From: RGDT01 sp964630925 | Lineage (GTDB): Bacteria > Planctomycetota > Planctomycetia > Gemmatales > Gemmataceae | Length of the DNA: 16,160 nt | Reading direction: 5' to 3' | Assembly: GCA_964630925.1 (NCBI GenBank) | Contig: CAZVZK010000199.1 | Coordinates: 1 to 16,160 of the forward strand | Shown: in pieces, positions 8,200 through 15,482 of the stretch | Layout of the letters: each line of letters begins with the position of its first letter | How positions within the stretch are numbered: the stretch's first letter is position 1 | Made by a program: the position numbers and the translations under genes | The notes under the pieces: generated by a model | Seen by the model: the letters and a program-made list of their open reading frames with translations, nothing else | Told to the model about the DNA's origin: nothing | The model's database searches: none

Positions 8200-9276
8200 A
8201 TGCGAGCAGCGGTCCGAGGCCGCACCGGCCGGAAAGGGGTGGACGCGGTGGACAACACCCCGGCCGGCGTTCACGCCCTCATCGACGCGGCCTACCGGGC
8301 GGAGTCCCGCCGGGTCTTCGCCACCCTCGTGCGGCTCGTCCGCGACTTCGACCTCGCGGAGGAGGCGCTGCACGAGGCGTTCGCCGCGGCGGCCGAGCGT
8401 TGGGGCCGGGAGGGCGTCCCCGACAACCCGCGCGCCTGGCTCGTGTCCACCGGCCGGTTCAAGGCCATCGACGCCCTACGCCGCCGCGGCGCCTTCGCCG
8501 GGCGGCAGCGCGAGATCGCCGAGCGGCTCGCGCACGTCGCCGAGTCGAACGCCGCCCGCGCCCGCGAGGAGATCGAGGACGACCGCCTGCGCCTCATCTT
8601 CGCCTGCTGCCATCCCGCCATCGACCTCAAGGTCCAGGTCGCGCTCACCCTCCGTGAGGTGTGTGGCCTGACGACCGAGGAGATCGCCGCCGCCTTCCTC
8701 ACCGCCCCCGCGACGATGGCGCAGCGGATCGTCCGCGGCAAAACGAAGATCCGCGACGCCGGCGTTCCGTTCGCCGTCCCCACGGCGGAGGAGCTGTCCG
8801 AGCGGCTCGAGGCCGTCCTCGCCGTGGTCTACCTGGTGTTCAACGAGGGCTACTCCGCCACGTCGGGCGAGTCGCTCACGCGGGCCGACCTGTCCGCCGA
8901 GGCCATCCGCCTGGGGCGGCTCCTGGCCGAGCTGCTGCCCGACCCGGAGGCCGTCGGCCTGCTCGCGCTGATGCTGCTGCACGAGTCCCGCGGGCAGGCC
9001 CGTTCGACGCCCGCTGGCGACATCGTCCTCCTCGAAGACCAGGACCGCTCGAAGTGGGACGCCCGGCTCATCGCCGAGGGCAAGGCGCTCGTCGAGCGGG
9101 CCATCAGCACGCGCCGGTTCGGCGCGTACACCGTCCAGGCGGCCATCGCCGCCGTCCACGCCTCGGCGCCGGCCCCGGCCGCCACGGACTGGCGCCAGAT
9201 CGCGGCCCTCCCGTCGCTGGACGAGCTGCTCGCCCTGCCCTTCGAGCTGCTGGAGGCCCTCCTCACCGGGGAGTGA
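8200..9276 (+). pseudogene. ECF42-type RNA polymerase sigma factor, 5' part (C-terminus displaced)
   Basis: The 358-residue reading frame matches an ECF42-type sigma factor: region 2 (about 10-80: VFATLVRLVRDFDLAEEALH; NPRAWLVSTGRFKAIDALRR), region 4 with the family hallmark (LTLREVCGLTTEEIAAAFL; TMAQRIVRGKTKIRDAGVPF), then the C-terminal extension (VVYLVFNEGYSAT; ALMLLHESRGQARSTPAGDI; LLEDQDRSKWD; FGAYTVQAAIAAVHA; TDWRQIAAL). Family members continue with a helical repeat region containing VELNRAVAVA and ending ERRFLxxRL. Here it is replaced after about 9210 by an unrelated tail, PSLDELLALPFELLEALLTGE. The lost part is at 15483-15742. Start ATG 8200 has AGGAGG a few nt upstream; an ATG at 8155 does not. 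Both sigma domains are intact, so the truncated product might still bind RNA polymerase. No YCII/DGPF-family neighbour, the common partner, is present. Confidence 0.85.
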
Positions 9277-9870
9277 TCTGCGGATCGCGCTGGACGGACG
9301 CGCCCGGCGGGCGATGAGTCACCTGCCCACTGGGGAGTCACCTGTCCACTTCTCCCCGGAGTGGCCATGTGACTTCTCGGCGACAGAGGCCGCCGGATGA
9401 GCGTCACGCGGCGACGAATTCGCGTCACCTGCCCACTTGCCCACTTCGTCACGGCCCACCACGGATGGGCGTCCGTGGGCGCCAGCCATCCCCGCCCCGT
9501 CACGTCAGCACTCGGGCGTTGACGAGCCGGGCATCCGCTCCCGGCCCCTTCTACTCAGCCAGCCGTGCAGGCCCCCAGGCCGGAAGCGGATGCGGCAGAC
9601 AACCCCCACGTTGCAAGAGGCTGGCTCCGCACGAACGCCGGCCTGGAAACCATGCCGATGAGGCGATGAGGGACAGTCGTGGAAAGGTAGCGACATACTA
9701 GAACCCACTATCGACTTCTGACAACACGACTGATACACTTCCTTTCAGCATATCCCGAGGCTACGAACGTTGCAGAGGCGGCCGCGGACTTGGACGCATA
9801 CAACGATCCCGCACAGGTGGAGGGCTGCTCAGCCCGCCCGTGTGACCCGCACAGCGGAATGGGGGACGGT
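9277..9870. other. Gene-free region at the left edge of the inserted segment
   Basis: About 590 nt without a convincing gene. Contents: three copies of a 14-nt repeat (9318-9437); an inverted pair CCAGGCCGG (9575-9583) and CCGGCCTGG (9638-9646) 54 nt apart; and a less GC-rich stretch at about 9690-9760 that may hold the promoter of the WD40 gene, though I find no good -35/-10 pair. Short reading frames here have no signal, motif or ribosome-binding site. Confidence 0.6.
9318..9437 (+). repeat. Three direct copies of GTCACCTG(C/T)CCACT
   Basis: Copies are at 9318-9331, 9337-9350 (T in place of C at position 9) and 9424-9437; the third is followed by a second partial unit, TGCCCACTT. Spacing is 19 and 87 nt, so this is not a regular array. 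They lie in non-coding DNA just inside the sigma-factor breakpoint. Confidence 0.7.
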
Positions 9871-11448
9871 ATGTCTTACACGAGATGGGCATTGTTGTGT
9901 TCTGCCGTGGCCGTCGGCTCTGCCTTCACCGGGGGGCCGCCCCACCCCGGATTCCTGGAGCCTCCTTTCCGTTGCGTGCGCGTCATCCGAGACGCGCACA
10001 AGGAAGATCCGGGGAGCCTAGCTTTCTCGAAAGAAGGGAATCTCCTCCTCTCGACCGGGGATGGCGGGGGGTCGATTTGGGACGTGGCTGCGGGGCGCCC
10101 GATTGCCTTCCGTAAATTTGAAGACACCAGCGTTAGCATGGGCACATTCGCATCGAACGGGGAGGCCGCCGCCACCGGAGGGGCGAAACGGTCCATCCAC
10201 CTCATGGATGCACACACGCTCAAGGTGCGCCTCGTCATCCCCCCACCCGACAAGCACTCCTCCTTCTCCGCCCCCGTGGCGCCCCGCACCGGCACGCGCC
10301 TCTTCGCTCGCTCCAGCAAGCACTTCGGGTGCTGGGACATCCGCACGGGCAAGCCGCTCTGGCTCTCCGCGCCGGCGCGGGGGTACCCAACCCTGCTCGC
10401 CCCCTCGCCCTCCGGCGACCTACTCGCCGCGTCCATGAGGGAGCCGGAGCGCGTCTGCCTCCTCGACCCCGCGACGGGAAAGGAGGCCCGCGCCCTCGAA
10501 ATCACCGAGACCGCGTCTCAACCTCAGGTGTCCGCCCTGGCCTGCTCGGACGGCGGCCTGACGGCGGCGGCACTTAGTTCGGAGGGGCGAATCCTCTTCT
10601 GGTCGCGGGCCGGCCGGCCCGTGGGCGAGGCCCGCTGGCTGGGCCGCGTGGTCACAGGGGAGGTATTCGACGAGGACGAGAGGCGGCGGCTCAAGCCGAG
10701 GGAGGAGAGGGACTCCTTCGCCTACCGCATCGCCTTCTCCCCGGACGGCAAGACGCTCGCCGCCCTCTGCACTGACGGCGCCGTGCGCCTCTTCGAATGC
10801 GAGGGCGGCGGGGTGCGGGCCGTCTGGGGGTGCCTCGGGGCGGCCGTCGCGTTCTCCCCGGACGGAAGGCTGCTCGCCGCCCTCGGGTATCGCCGGCCCG
10901 ACATCCACCTCTACGATTGGCGGCATGCGTCCGGCTCGGCTCTCTCGCTGCGCAAGGTTGACAGGTCAAGGTGGTGGGACATGCTCGCCAGCCGGGACGC
11001 CGCCGTCGGATTCCGCGCCGTCATCGAGATGGCCGCCGACCCGGACGAGGCCCTCGCCGTGCTGGGCAGGCGCGTCGCGGCGGCCGCCCCTGAGGCGACG
11101 CGATCCACCACGCTGGTCGCCGGCCTCGACGACGACAACTTCGAGACGCGCAGGATGTCTGAGAAGGAGTTGGGAGACCTGGGCGTGCGGGCGGAGGCCG
11201 CGCTTAGGGCGGCTCTCGCGCGGCCCGCCTCGCTCGACCTGCGGACCACACTTACCCGACTCCTCGCACCGATCCTACTCCGGCCCAGTGAGCACCTGCG
11301 CGGCCTGCGGGCCGTCGAGGTACTGGAGCACATTGGCACCCCGCAGGCCCGGCGCCTCCTCGACCGGCTCGCCGACGGTGAGCCCGGCGCCACCCTCTCC
11401 GTGGACGCCGAGTTGGCCCGGAGGCGCCTCAGGCTCCGCGACCGTTGA
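9871..11448 (+). CDS. Secreted WD40 protein with C-terminal HEAT-like domain
   Basis: A 525-residue protein. The N-terminus is a probable signal peptide (SYTRWALLCSAVAVGSAF). Residues about 45-370 are degenerate WD40 repeats: SLAFSKEGNLLLSTGDGGGS followed by IWDVAAGRP, CWDIRTGKPLW, RIAFSPDGKTLAALCTDG and AVAFSPDGRLLAALGY. The last 140 residues are a helical domain (LDDDNFETRRMSEKELGDLG; LRGLRAVEVLEHIGTPQARR) clearly related to the end of the sigma-WD40 fusion at 3045-6350. Function unknown; probably a binding scaffold outside the cytoplasm. Start: ATG 9871 has GGGGGA 5 nt upstream and gives the signal peptide; upstream TTG (9790) and ATG (9859) starts would bury it. The gene lies in the segment that separates the two sigma-factor halves and precedes the beta-helix gene in the same direction by 57 nt. 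Confidence 0.85.
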   Translation: MSYTRWALLCSAVAVGSAFTGGPPHPGFLEPPFRCVRVIRDAHKEDPGSLAFSKEGNLLLSTGDGGGSIWDVAAGRPIAFRKFEDTSVSMGTFASNGEAAATGGAKRSIHLMDAHTLKVRLVIPPPDKHSSFSAPVAPRTGTRLFARSSKHFGCWDIRTGKPLWLSAPARGYPTLLAPSPSGDLLAASMREPERVCLLDPATGKEARALEITETASQPQVSALACSDGGLTAAALSSEGRILFWSRAGRPVGEARWLGRVVTGEVFDEDERRRLKPREERDSFAYRIAFSPDGKTLAALCTDGAVRLFECEGGGVRAVWGCLGAAVAFSPDGRLLAALGYRRPDIHLYDWRHASGSALSLRKVDRSRWWDMLASRDAAVGFRAVIEMAADPDEALAVLGRRVAAAAPEATRSTTLVAGLDDDNFETRRMSEKELGDLGVRAEAALRAALARPASLDLRTTLTRLLAPILLRPSEHLRGLRAVEVLEHIGTPQARRLLDRLADGEPGATLSVDAELARRRLRLRDR

Positions 11449-11505
11449 ACTGAAACCAACCTACCCAGCCGACAGGCCAAACACCGCCTTGAAGGAGCCA
11501 CTCAC

Positions 11506-13203
11506 ATGATCGAAGCGATCCGCGGATGGATTGCCACCTGGGCCGCCCGGACACACTCGCATCCACCGACCGCCTACAAGCGCACGCTGGGCCTGGAACT
11601 GCTGGAGGGGCGGGAGGTGCCAGCCGCACCCCTCCCCCCAATCGTCGTCACGACCACGGCCAACGACGGCGCTGGTTCGCTCCGCGCGGCCATTGTACGG
11701 GCGAACCTCAACCCCGGCCACGACACCATCCTTTTCGACTTGCCCGGCGGCCCCATCGAGATCGACAAGGCGCTCCCAACGATCATCGATTCCGTCACTA
11801 TCGACGCCCGCAACGGCGTTACCCTCACCGTGGACCCGGCGGTGATGATTCCCGCCGGCCTCAACGGCCTCGTGTTCGGCCGCGGGATGCAGGTTCAGGG
11901 CGGCGTGAATAGGGTCGTCGATGCCGACGGCAGCAAGGTGTACGGGTTGACGATCAAGGGGTTCTCATCCGGCGCGGGGATCCTCCTCGATAATGTGTCC
12001 GATTGCCTCATCGGCCTCCCGTCGAACGGGGGCGTCAATTTGGAGAGGAACGAGGTCGGGCTCCACGTCCAGGGCCTGCTCGCGCAGCGGAACACCCTCG
12101 TCGGCTCGACCATCAGGTTCAACAAGAAGGACGGCGTCCTGCTCGACCAGTCCTCCGCCCAGACGTTCGTCGGCCTGCTCGGGGCCGAACGCAACTGGAT
12201 CTCCGCGAACACGAACACCGGCATCAGGATCGTTAACTCCAACGACAACGTCCTCGCCGGCAACCTGATCGGGACGGATGTCGAGGGGGCGGAGGCACTC
12301 AAGGCCGGCGTCAATTTCCTCCAACGGGTCGGCGTCTCGGTCAGCGGGGATTCGGTGGGGAATCAGATCGGGGCCGATGTCCCCCTGACCGTCGGTGTGT
12401 TCACGCCCGCCAACCTAATCTCCGGCAACAGGGATCAGGTCGTCCTCCGCGGGGAGCAGGTCAAGCAGACCTCCCTCCGCGGCAACTACATCGGGACCAA
12501 CCTCGGCGGCGACGCGATCATCTCCAGCGGACCGGGACGCACTTCCGTGATGATCGATTCCGCCGACGCCACGAAGCTGGGCGGCCCGGACACGGTGGCT
12601 GCGGGGAAACGGCTGACCGGCCGGAACATCATCGTCAGTGACGGCGATGAGAGCGTCAACGTGAACAGCGCGAGCAACACCCGGATCGTCAACAACTACA
12701 TCAACAGCGACCTGACGGGTACGATCCTGCTGGTCGGAGCAGCAACCCGAGGAATCCGCGTCTTCGACTCGGCCGGCACGACCATCGGCCGGGATCTCGG
12801 CGCGGGGCGGGACTCCCCCGCGAACGTCATCCTCGGCGGGGCGACCGGGACGGCGATCAAAGTCGAAACGGACAACACTGGCACCCGGATCATGGGGAAC
12901 TTCGTCGGCGTCGGCTCGGACGGCAAGCCGATCGCCCTGTCGGTGGAGGAGGACGGAACGCGGGTCACGGACGAGAAGGTCGTCGATCGGGGCATCCTGA
13001 TCTTGTCGAGCGGGACCGAGGTAGGCGGCATCGGGAAGGGCATGGGTAACGTCATCGGCGGCACCATCACCGACGGTATCTTCGTGGGCCCCGGTATCAA
13101 AGACACATGGATCCGGAACAATCGCATCGGTGTGGGCCCCGGCGGAACGATGCTCCTCAACAACGGATGGGGCCATGGTCGCCTGCTCTCGGTTCCCGCG
13201 TAG
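11506..13203 (+). CDS. Secreted right-handed beta-helix protein with planctomycete LEGR leader
   Basis: A 565-residue protein. Near the N-terminus, LGLELLEGREVPAAP (about 29-43) is the leader motif shared by many planctomycete extracellular proteins. It is followed by TTTANDGAGSLRAAIVRANL, typical of the start of a class of surface beta-helix proteins. The rest is a parallel beta-helix with recurring turns: GNLIGTDVEGAEAL, GNYIGTNLGGDA, GNFVGVGSDGKPIAL and NNRIGVGPGGTMLL. No catalytic Asp/Glu cluster of the pectinase type is evident, so it is more likely structural or adhesive than an enzyme, though I cannot exclude glycan binding. It ends at a normal stop soon after a complete turn and is short for such proteins. 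Start ATG 11506 has GGAG upstream. A hairpin overlaps its stop codon. Confidence 0.88.
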   Translation: MIEAIRGWIATWAARTHSHPPTAYKRTLGLELLEGREVPAAPLPPIVVTTTANDGAGSLRAAIVRANLNPGHDTILFDLPGGPIEIDKALPTIIDSVTIDARNGVTLTVDPAVMIPAGLNGLVFGRGMQVQGGVNRVVDADGSKVYGLTIKGFSSGAGILLDNVSDCLIGLPSNGGVNLERNEVGLHVQGLLAQRNTLVGSTIRFNKKDGVLLDQSSAQTFVGLLGAERNWISANTNTGIRIVNSNDNVLAGNLIGTDVEGAEALKAGVNFLQRVGVSVSGDSVGNQIGADVPLTVGVFTPANLISGNRDQVVLRGEQVKQTSLRGNYIGTNLGGDAIISSGPGRTSVMIDSADATKLGGPDTVAAGKRLTGRNIIVSDGDESVNVNSASNTRIVNNYINSDLTGTILLVGAATRGIRVFDSAGTTIGRDLGAGRDSPANVILGGATGTAIKVETDNTGTRIMGNFVGVGSDGKPIALSVEEDGTRVTDEKVVDRGILILSSGTEVGGIGKGMGNVIGGTITDGIFVGPGIKDTWIRNNRIGVGPGGTMLLNNGWGHGRLLSVPA

Positions 13204-13217
13204 GGCCTCGCGGCCCT
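13202..13217. terminator. Small hairpin between convergent genes
   Basis: AGGGCC (13202-13207) and GGCCCT (13212-13217) form a 6-bp GC-rich stem with a TCGC loop. It overlaps the TAG stop of the beta-helix gene and lies just before the stop of the convergent HTH gene, so it could serve both directions. There is no U-tract. Confidence 0.4.
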
Positions 13218-13220
13218 GCC

Positions 13221-13412
13221 TCACCGCCCCGCGGTCCGGGCCTCCAGCCACGCCAGCACGCGCGGGAGGCTGAAGCGGACCAGCTTGTTGATCTTCAGGT
13301 GCGGCATCCCCTGCGCGACCAGCCGCTCGGCGGTCGGCCTGGAGATGGCCAGCTCGGCACACAGCTCGCGGTAGCCGACCCAGCCGGCCCCGGACTTCTT
13401 CTCTTCGCTCAT
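13221..13412 (-). CDS. Excisionase-type helix-turn-helix DNA-binding protein
   Basis: A 63-residue protein with a single winged HTH of the excisionase/MerR-like class (HTH_17): VGYRELCAELAISRPTAERL is the helix-turn-helix and MPHLKINKLVRFSLPRVLAW the wing and last helix, the usual pattern of these small proteins. Such proteins either act as recombination directionality factors for integrases or as small repressors. No integrase or transposase is visible in the window, so it is an orphan here. Start ATG 13412 is chosen because GGGAGGGGG precedes it; an in-frame start at 13463 would add 17 residues unlike the family. It is the only minus-strand gene inside the segment that splits the sigma gene. 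Confidence 0.8.
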   Translation of the reverse strand: MSEEKKSGAGWVGYRELCAELAISRPTAERLVAQGMPHLKINKLVRFSLPRVLAWLEARTAGR

Positions 13413-14151
13413 CGCTGCCCCCTCCCGGTCGTTACACTGCCGGTGTCTTCGGCCTACTATCATCTATCCTGTTTGCCCGTACACTCAAGACCAGTCAGAA
13501 CTCAATACTGCGTGTTACACGCACGCGGTTTTCCAGCCATGCCCGCTTGATTACCCCACGCCCCTTCGCCATCTCATTCTGCTCCCCCCGCGTTACCGCC
13601 CGCAAGCGGATGGCACCTCCCGTCGAACCAGAGGCCCATCAGAACACGGCGGCCCTCCCGCTGTCAAACCGCCGCGCGCTGTCCACGCGGAGGCCCATTG
13701 TGGCGCCTACACCATCGGAGGTCATGCGGGGTCCGTTGCATCCTTGCCAACGCCATCACGAAATCGCACGGCCCGTCAGCCCAGTTCAGCCAAGTCCGTG
13801 GCGGGTTGTCAAACCCGGTACAGGCACCGGCGGATGACATTCCGCTACCGCAAAACCCATCGAGGAACCATGCTGAGCTGCTGGCACTCCCGGCCCCCAT
13901 CCGCCCCCATCATGGGCCGGCGGTCCGGGGGAGGCGTGCGCGGAACTGGCCGCTGCGGACGGTGTCGAGCGAAAGAAAAGTGTCGAGCAGGCCGCAGGAC
14001 CGGCGCATCCGGCAGAGCAAGGGAGCGTCTACGGCGAACGAAGAGCCGGACGGTTTTCGAACCCGCAACAGCGGGGCGAACTGGAATCGTGTTGGCGGAT
14101 TCACCGCCAGCGCTTACGCTGGAGTTGGAACATATCGCGGAGGGCGGGACG
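13413..14151. other. Gene-free region upstream of the HTH and lipoprotein genes
   Basis: About 740 nt between divergent genes. It is less GC-rich near 13430-13560, where regulatory sites for the HTH gene would be expected, and contains the palindrome at 13510-13522. Reading frames crossing it (for example 13547-13837 on the plus strand) lack a ribosome-binding site, family motifs and normal composition. A T-arm-like string near 14055-14065 does not extend to a tRNA. Confidence 0.55.
13510..13522. promoter_or_regulatory. Palindrome GCGTGTTACACGC upstream of the HTH gene
   Basis: Two perfect 6-nt arms around a central T, about 100 nt upstream of the minus-strand HTH start at 13412. A related GTTACAC string recurs near 13429-13436, and a one-mismatch copy of the whole element is at 8115-8127. 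It is a plausible operator for the adjacent HTH protein, by position only. Confidence 0.3.
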
Positions 14152-14658
14152 ATGAGCAACCGAGGTCATCCATGTTGGCGGCCACTCGGCGCTGGGTTCT
14201 TGCTCGCCCTCCTTGCCCTGTTCGCTCCCGGATGCAAGAGCCAGGACGAGAAAGATCGGGAGATTATGGGGGGACGGCTGAAGGGGAACTTCCTCCGTTG
14301 GGGGAAGAGGCCCAGGGCAACCGACATGGGGAAGGCGGTCGATCTGAAGGGCGACAAGCCCGAGGGCCATTTCGAGGGGCAGGACGGCCCGCCCCCCGAC
14401 ACGCCCTACTTCGTGGACAAGGAGCGCACGAGAGAGACGACAGTCCGGAAGACGCTACTCGATCTCGGTGCGAGGCTGGCGGATGGCAAGGTCGTTGGGG
14501 AGGACGGCAGGGCTCTCTACTTCTACTGGGTAGAGCCGCGGGATGAGAATCCAAACTGGAAGATGCAGGAGAAGGTGGAGCACCTGGAAAAGCACTACCA
14601 CGTCATACGCATGTATGCCGCGAAGCGCGGGCCGCAGGCGGACCCCAAGAAACGGTAA
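14152..14658 (+). CDS. Small lipoprotein, first of a tandem pair
   Basis: A 168-residue predicted lipoprotein. The hydrophobic leader ends LLALLALFAPGC, giving a lipidated Cys about 27 residues in; the -3 position is not the preferred Leu, so the lipobox is slightly unusual. No known domain is recognised. The mature part has GGRLKGNF, a proline/glycine-rich linker, TRETTVRKTLLDLGARLADG and a C-terminal HLEKHYHVIRMYAAKR. These three blocks recur in the next gene, showing duplication. Start ATG 14152 has GGAGGG about 8 nt upstream. The next gene begins 25 nt downstream, which suggests one transcript. Probably attached to the membrane facing the periplasm; role unknown. Confidence 0.78.
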   Translation: MSNRGHPCWRPLGAGFLLALLALFAPGCKSQDEKDREIMGGRLKGNFLRWGKRPRATDMGKAVDLKGDKPEGHFEGQDGPPPDTPYFVDKERTRETTVRKTLLDLGARLADGKVVGEDGRALYFYWVEPRDENPNWKMQEKVEHLEKHYHVIRMYAAKRGPQADPKKR

Positions 14659-14683
14659 CCACCCCGATCATGGGAGGGCAGCG

Positions 14684-15094
14684 ATGACGCTTCGGAAAGG
14701 TCAGAGTTGGGTGATGTTGGCGGCTCTCATGGGGGTCATCCTCTCCGGATGCTGGGGGCGTGATCGGGAGTCCGGATTGAAGGCGATGGCCGAACGCCTG
14801 GAGGGGAACTTCTGGGATCGGCGGCTCGAGACGCCCTCACTCGACTTTCGGTAGTACGTGGACTCCGCCCGGACCAAGGAGACAACCGTCCGCCAGACCC
14901 TCCTCGACATCAGCGCTCGGCTGCGTGACCGCGAGGTCGTTGATGCGGACGGCAAGGTTGTTTTCTTCTGCGAGATGCAGGAGTCGTTTTACCGCTGGGA
15001 TCCCGACGACATCAGGAGTTGGCGGGAAGGATTCGAGCGGCTGGAGTCCCGATATCGCGTCATCCGCATGTACGTCGGCAAGCGCAAGGAATGA
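14684..15094 (+). pseudogene. Second small lipoprotein, interrupted by an in-frame TAG
   Basis: A paralogue of the preceding lipoprotein. The leader has a canonical lipobox (LMGVILSGC) and the mature part begins ERLEGNFWDRR. After 56 residues the frame meets TAG (14852-14854), then continues open in the same frame for 79 residues: YVDSARTKETTVRQTLLDIS, then FERLESRYRVIRMYVGKRKE and TGA. Both sides align with the intact paralogue across the stop (the paralogue reads DTPYFVDKERTRETTV), so a single base change probably broke one gene. GGGAGGG precedes ATG 14684, so it may still yield a short lipopeptide. A restart at GTG 14858 is possible but has no clear ribosome-binding site. Sequencing error is the other explanation. 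Confidence 0.8.
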
Positions 15095-15123
15095 ACCCGT
15101 CCGCCATACAGAGGAAGCCTTCG

Positions 15124-15480
15124 ATGCCCCGCCCGGAAGTCCTATCGCTCGTCAAGTGGATTCCCTGCGCGCTGCGCCGTCTTCTCCGCCTGCTCGACGA
15201 GGATGTCTCGGGCCGCCCGCGCCCTCTCCGCCGGGCCGCGCCGTCCCTGGAGGTGTTGGAGGGCCGCACGCTGCCGGCGTTGACCGCGCTCGGCCCCATG
15301 CCTCAGGTCAATGAGTTGGCCGACATCACGGCGCCCGCCGCGCTCGAGCGGGGCGGCGAGACATCCGGAAACGTCTCGGGGAAGGTGACGGCGCTGGCCT
15401 ACGCCCGAGGCAGGGCGTTGACCGACCACCAACTCTTCCTCGGCTCCGCTGGCGGTGGCATCTACCGCACGGACTCGCTG
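15124..15480 (+). pseudogene. Secreted BNR/sortilin-type beta-propeller protein, 5' fragment
   Basis: The first 118 residues of an extracellular planctomycete protein. A basic N-terminus leads to SLEVLEGRTLPALTALGP (about 40-57), the same leader motif as the beta-helix protein, and then SGKVTALAYARGRALTDHQL and LFLGSAGGGIYRTDS. The last part is the opening strand of a BNR/Asp-box or sortilin-like propeller (family pattern: GTAGGGVWKT then a D-G-G turn), normally followed by several hundred residues. Here the coding sequence stops matching at about 15477, and the frame runs out of phase through the sigma-factor C-terminal DNA to a stop at 15810. Start ATG 15124 has GAGGAAG 6 nt upstream; an ATG at 15091 overlapping the previous stop is weaker. 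A functional product is unlikely. Confidence 0.75.
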
Positions 15481-15482
15481 GA

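Noticed and set aside
9318..9437. CRISPR array
   Set aside because: Repeats are only 14 nt, just three copies, with unequal spacing and no cas genes.
9790..9870. Upstream TTG start for the secreted WD40 protein
   Set aside because: It would bury the signal peptide 27 residues in; ATG 9871 has its own purine-rich ribosome-binding site.
13547..13837. Possible 96-codon plus-strand gene in the long intergenic region
   Set aside because: No ribosome-binding site, no recognisable motif, and overlapping frames on both strands look equally good.
14050..14075. tRNA T-arm-like string (TTCGAACCC)
   Set aside because: The five-base T-stem does not pair fully and no D-arm, anticodon arm or acceptor stem can be drawn around it on either strand.
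14852..14854. Amber codon recoded as an amino acid (for example pyrrolysine)
   Set aside because: No recoding element or amber-suppressing tRNA is visible and the paralogue has an ordinary residue there; a mutation or sequencing error is simpler.
9235..15482. Intein or self-splicing intron inside the sigma gene
   Set aside because: The segment contains stops, several complete genes with their own signals, and no splicing-domain, homing-endonuclease or reverse-transcriptase motifs.
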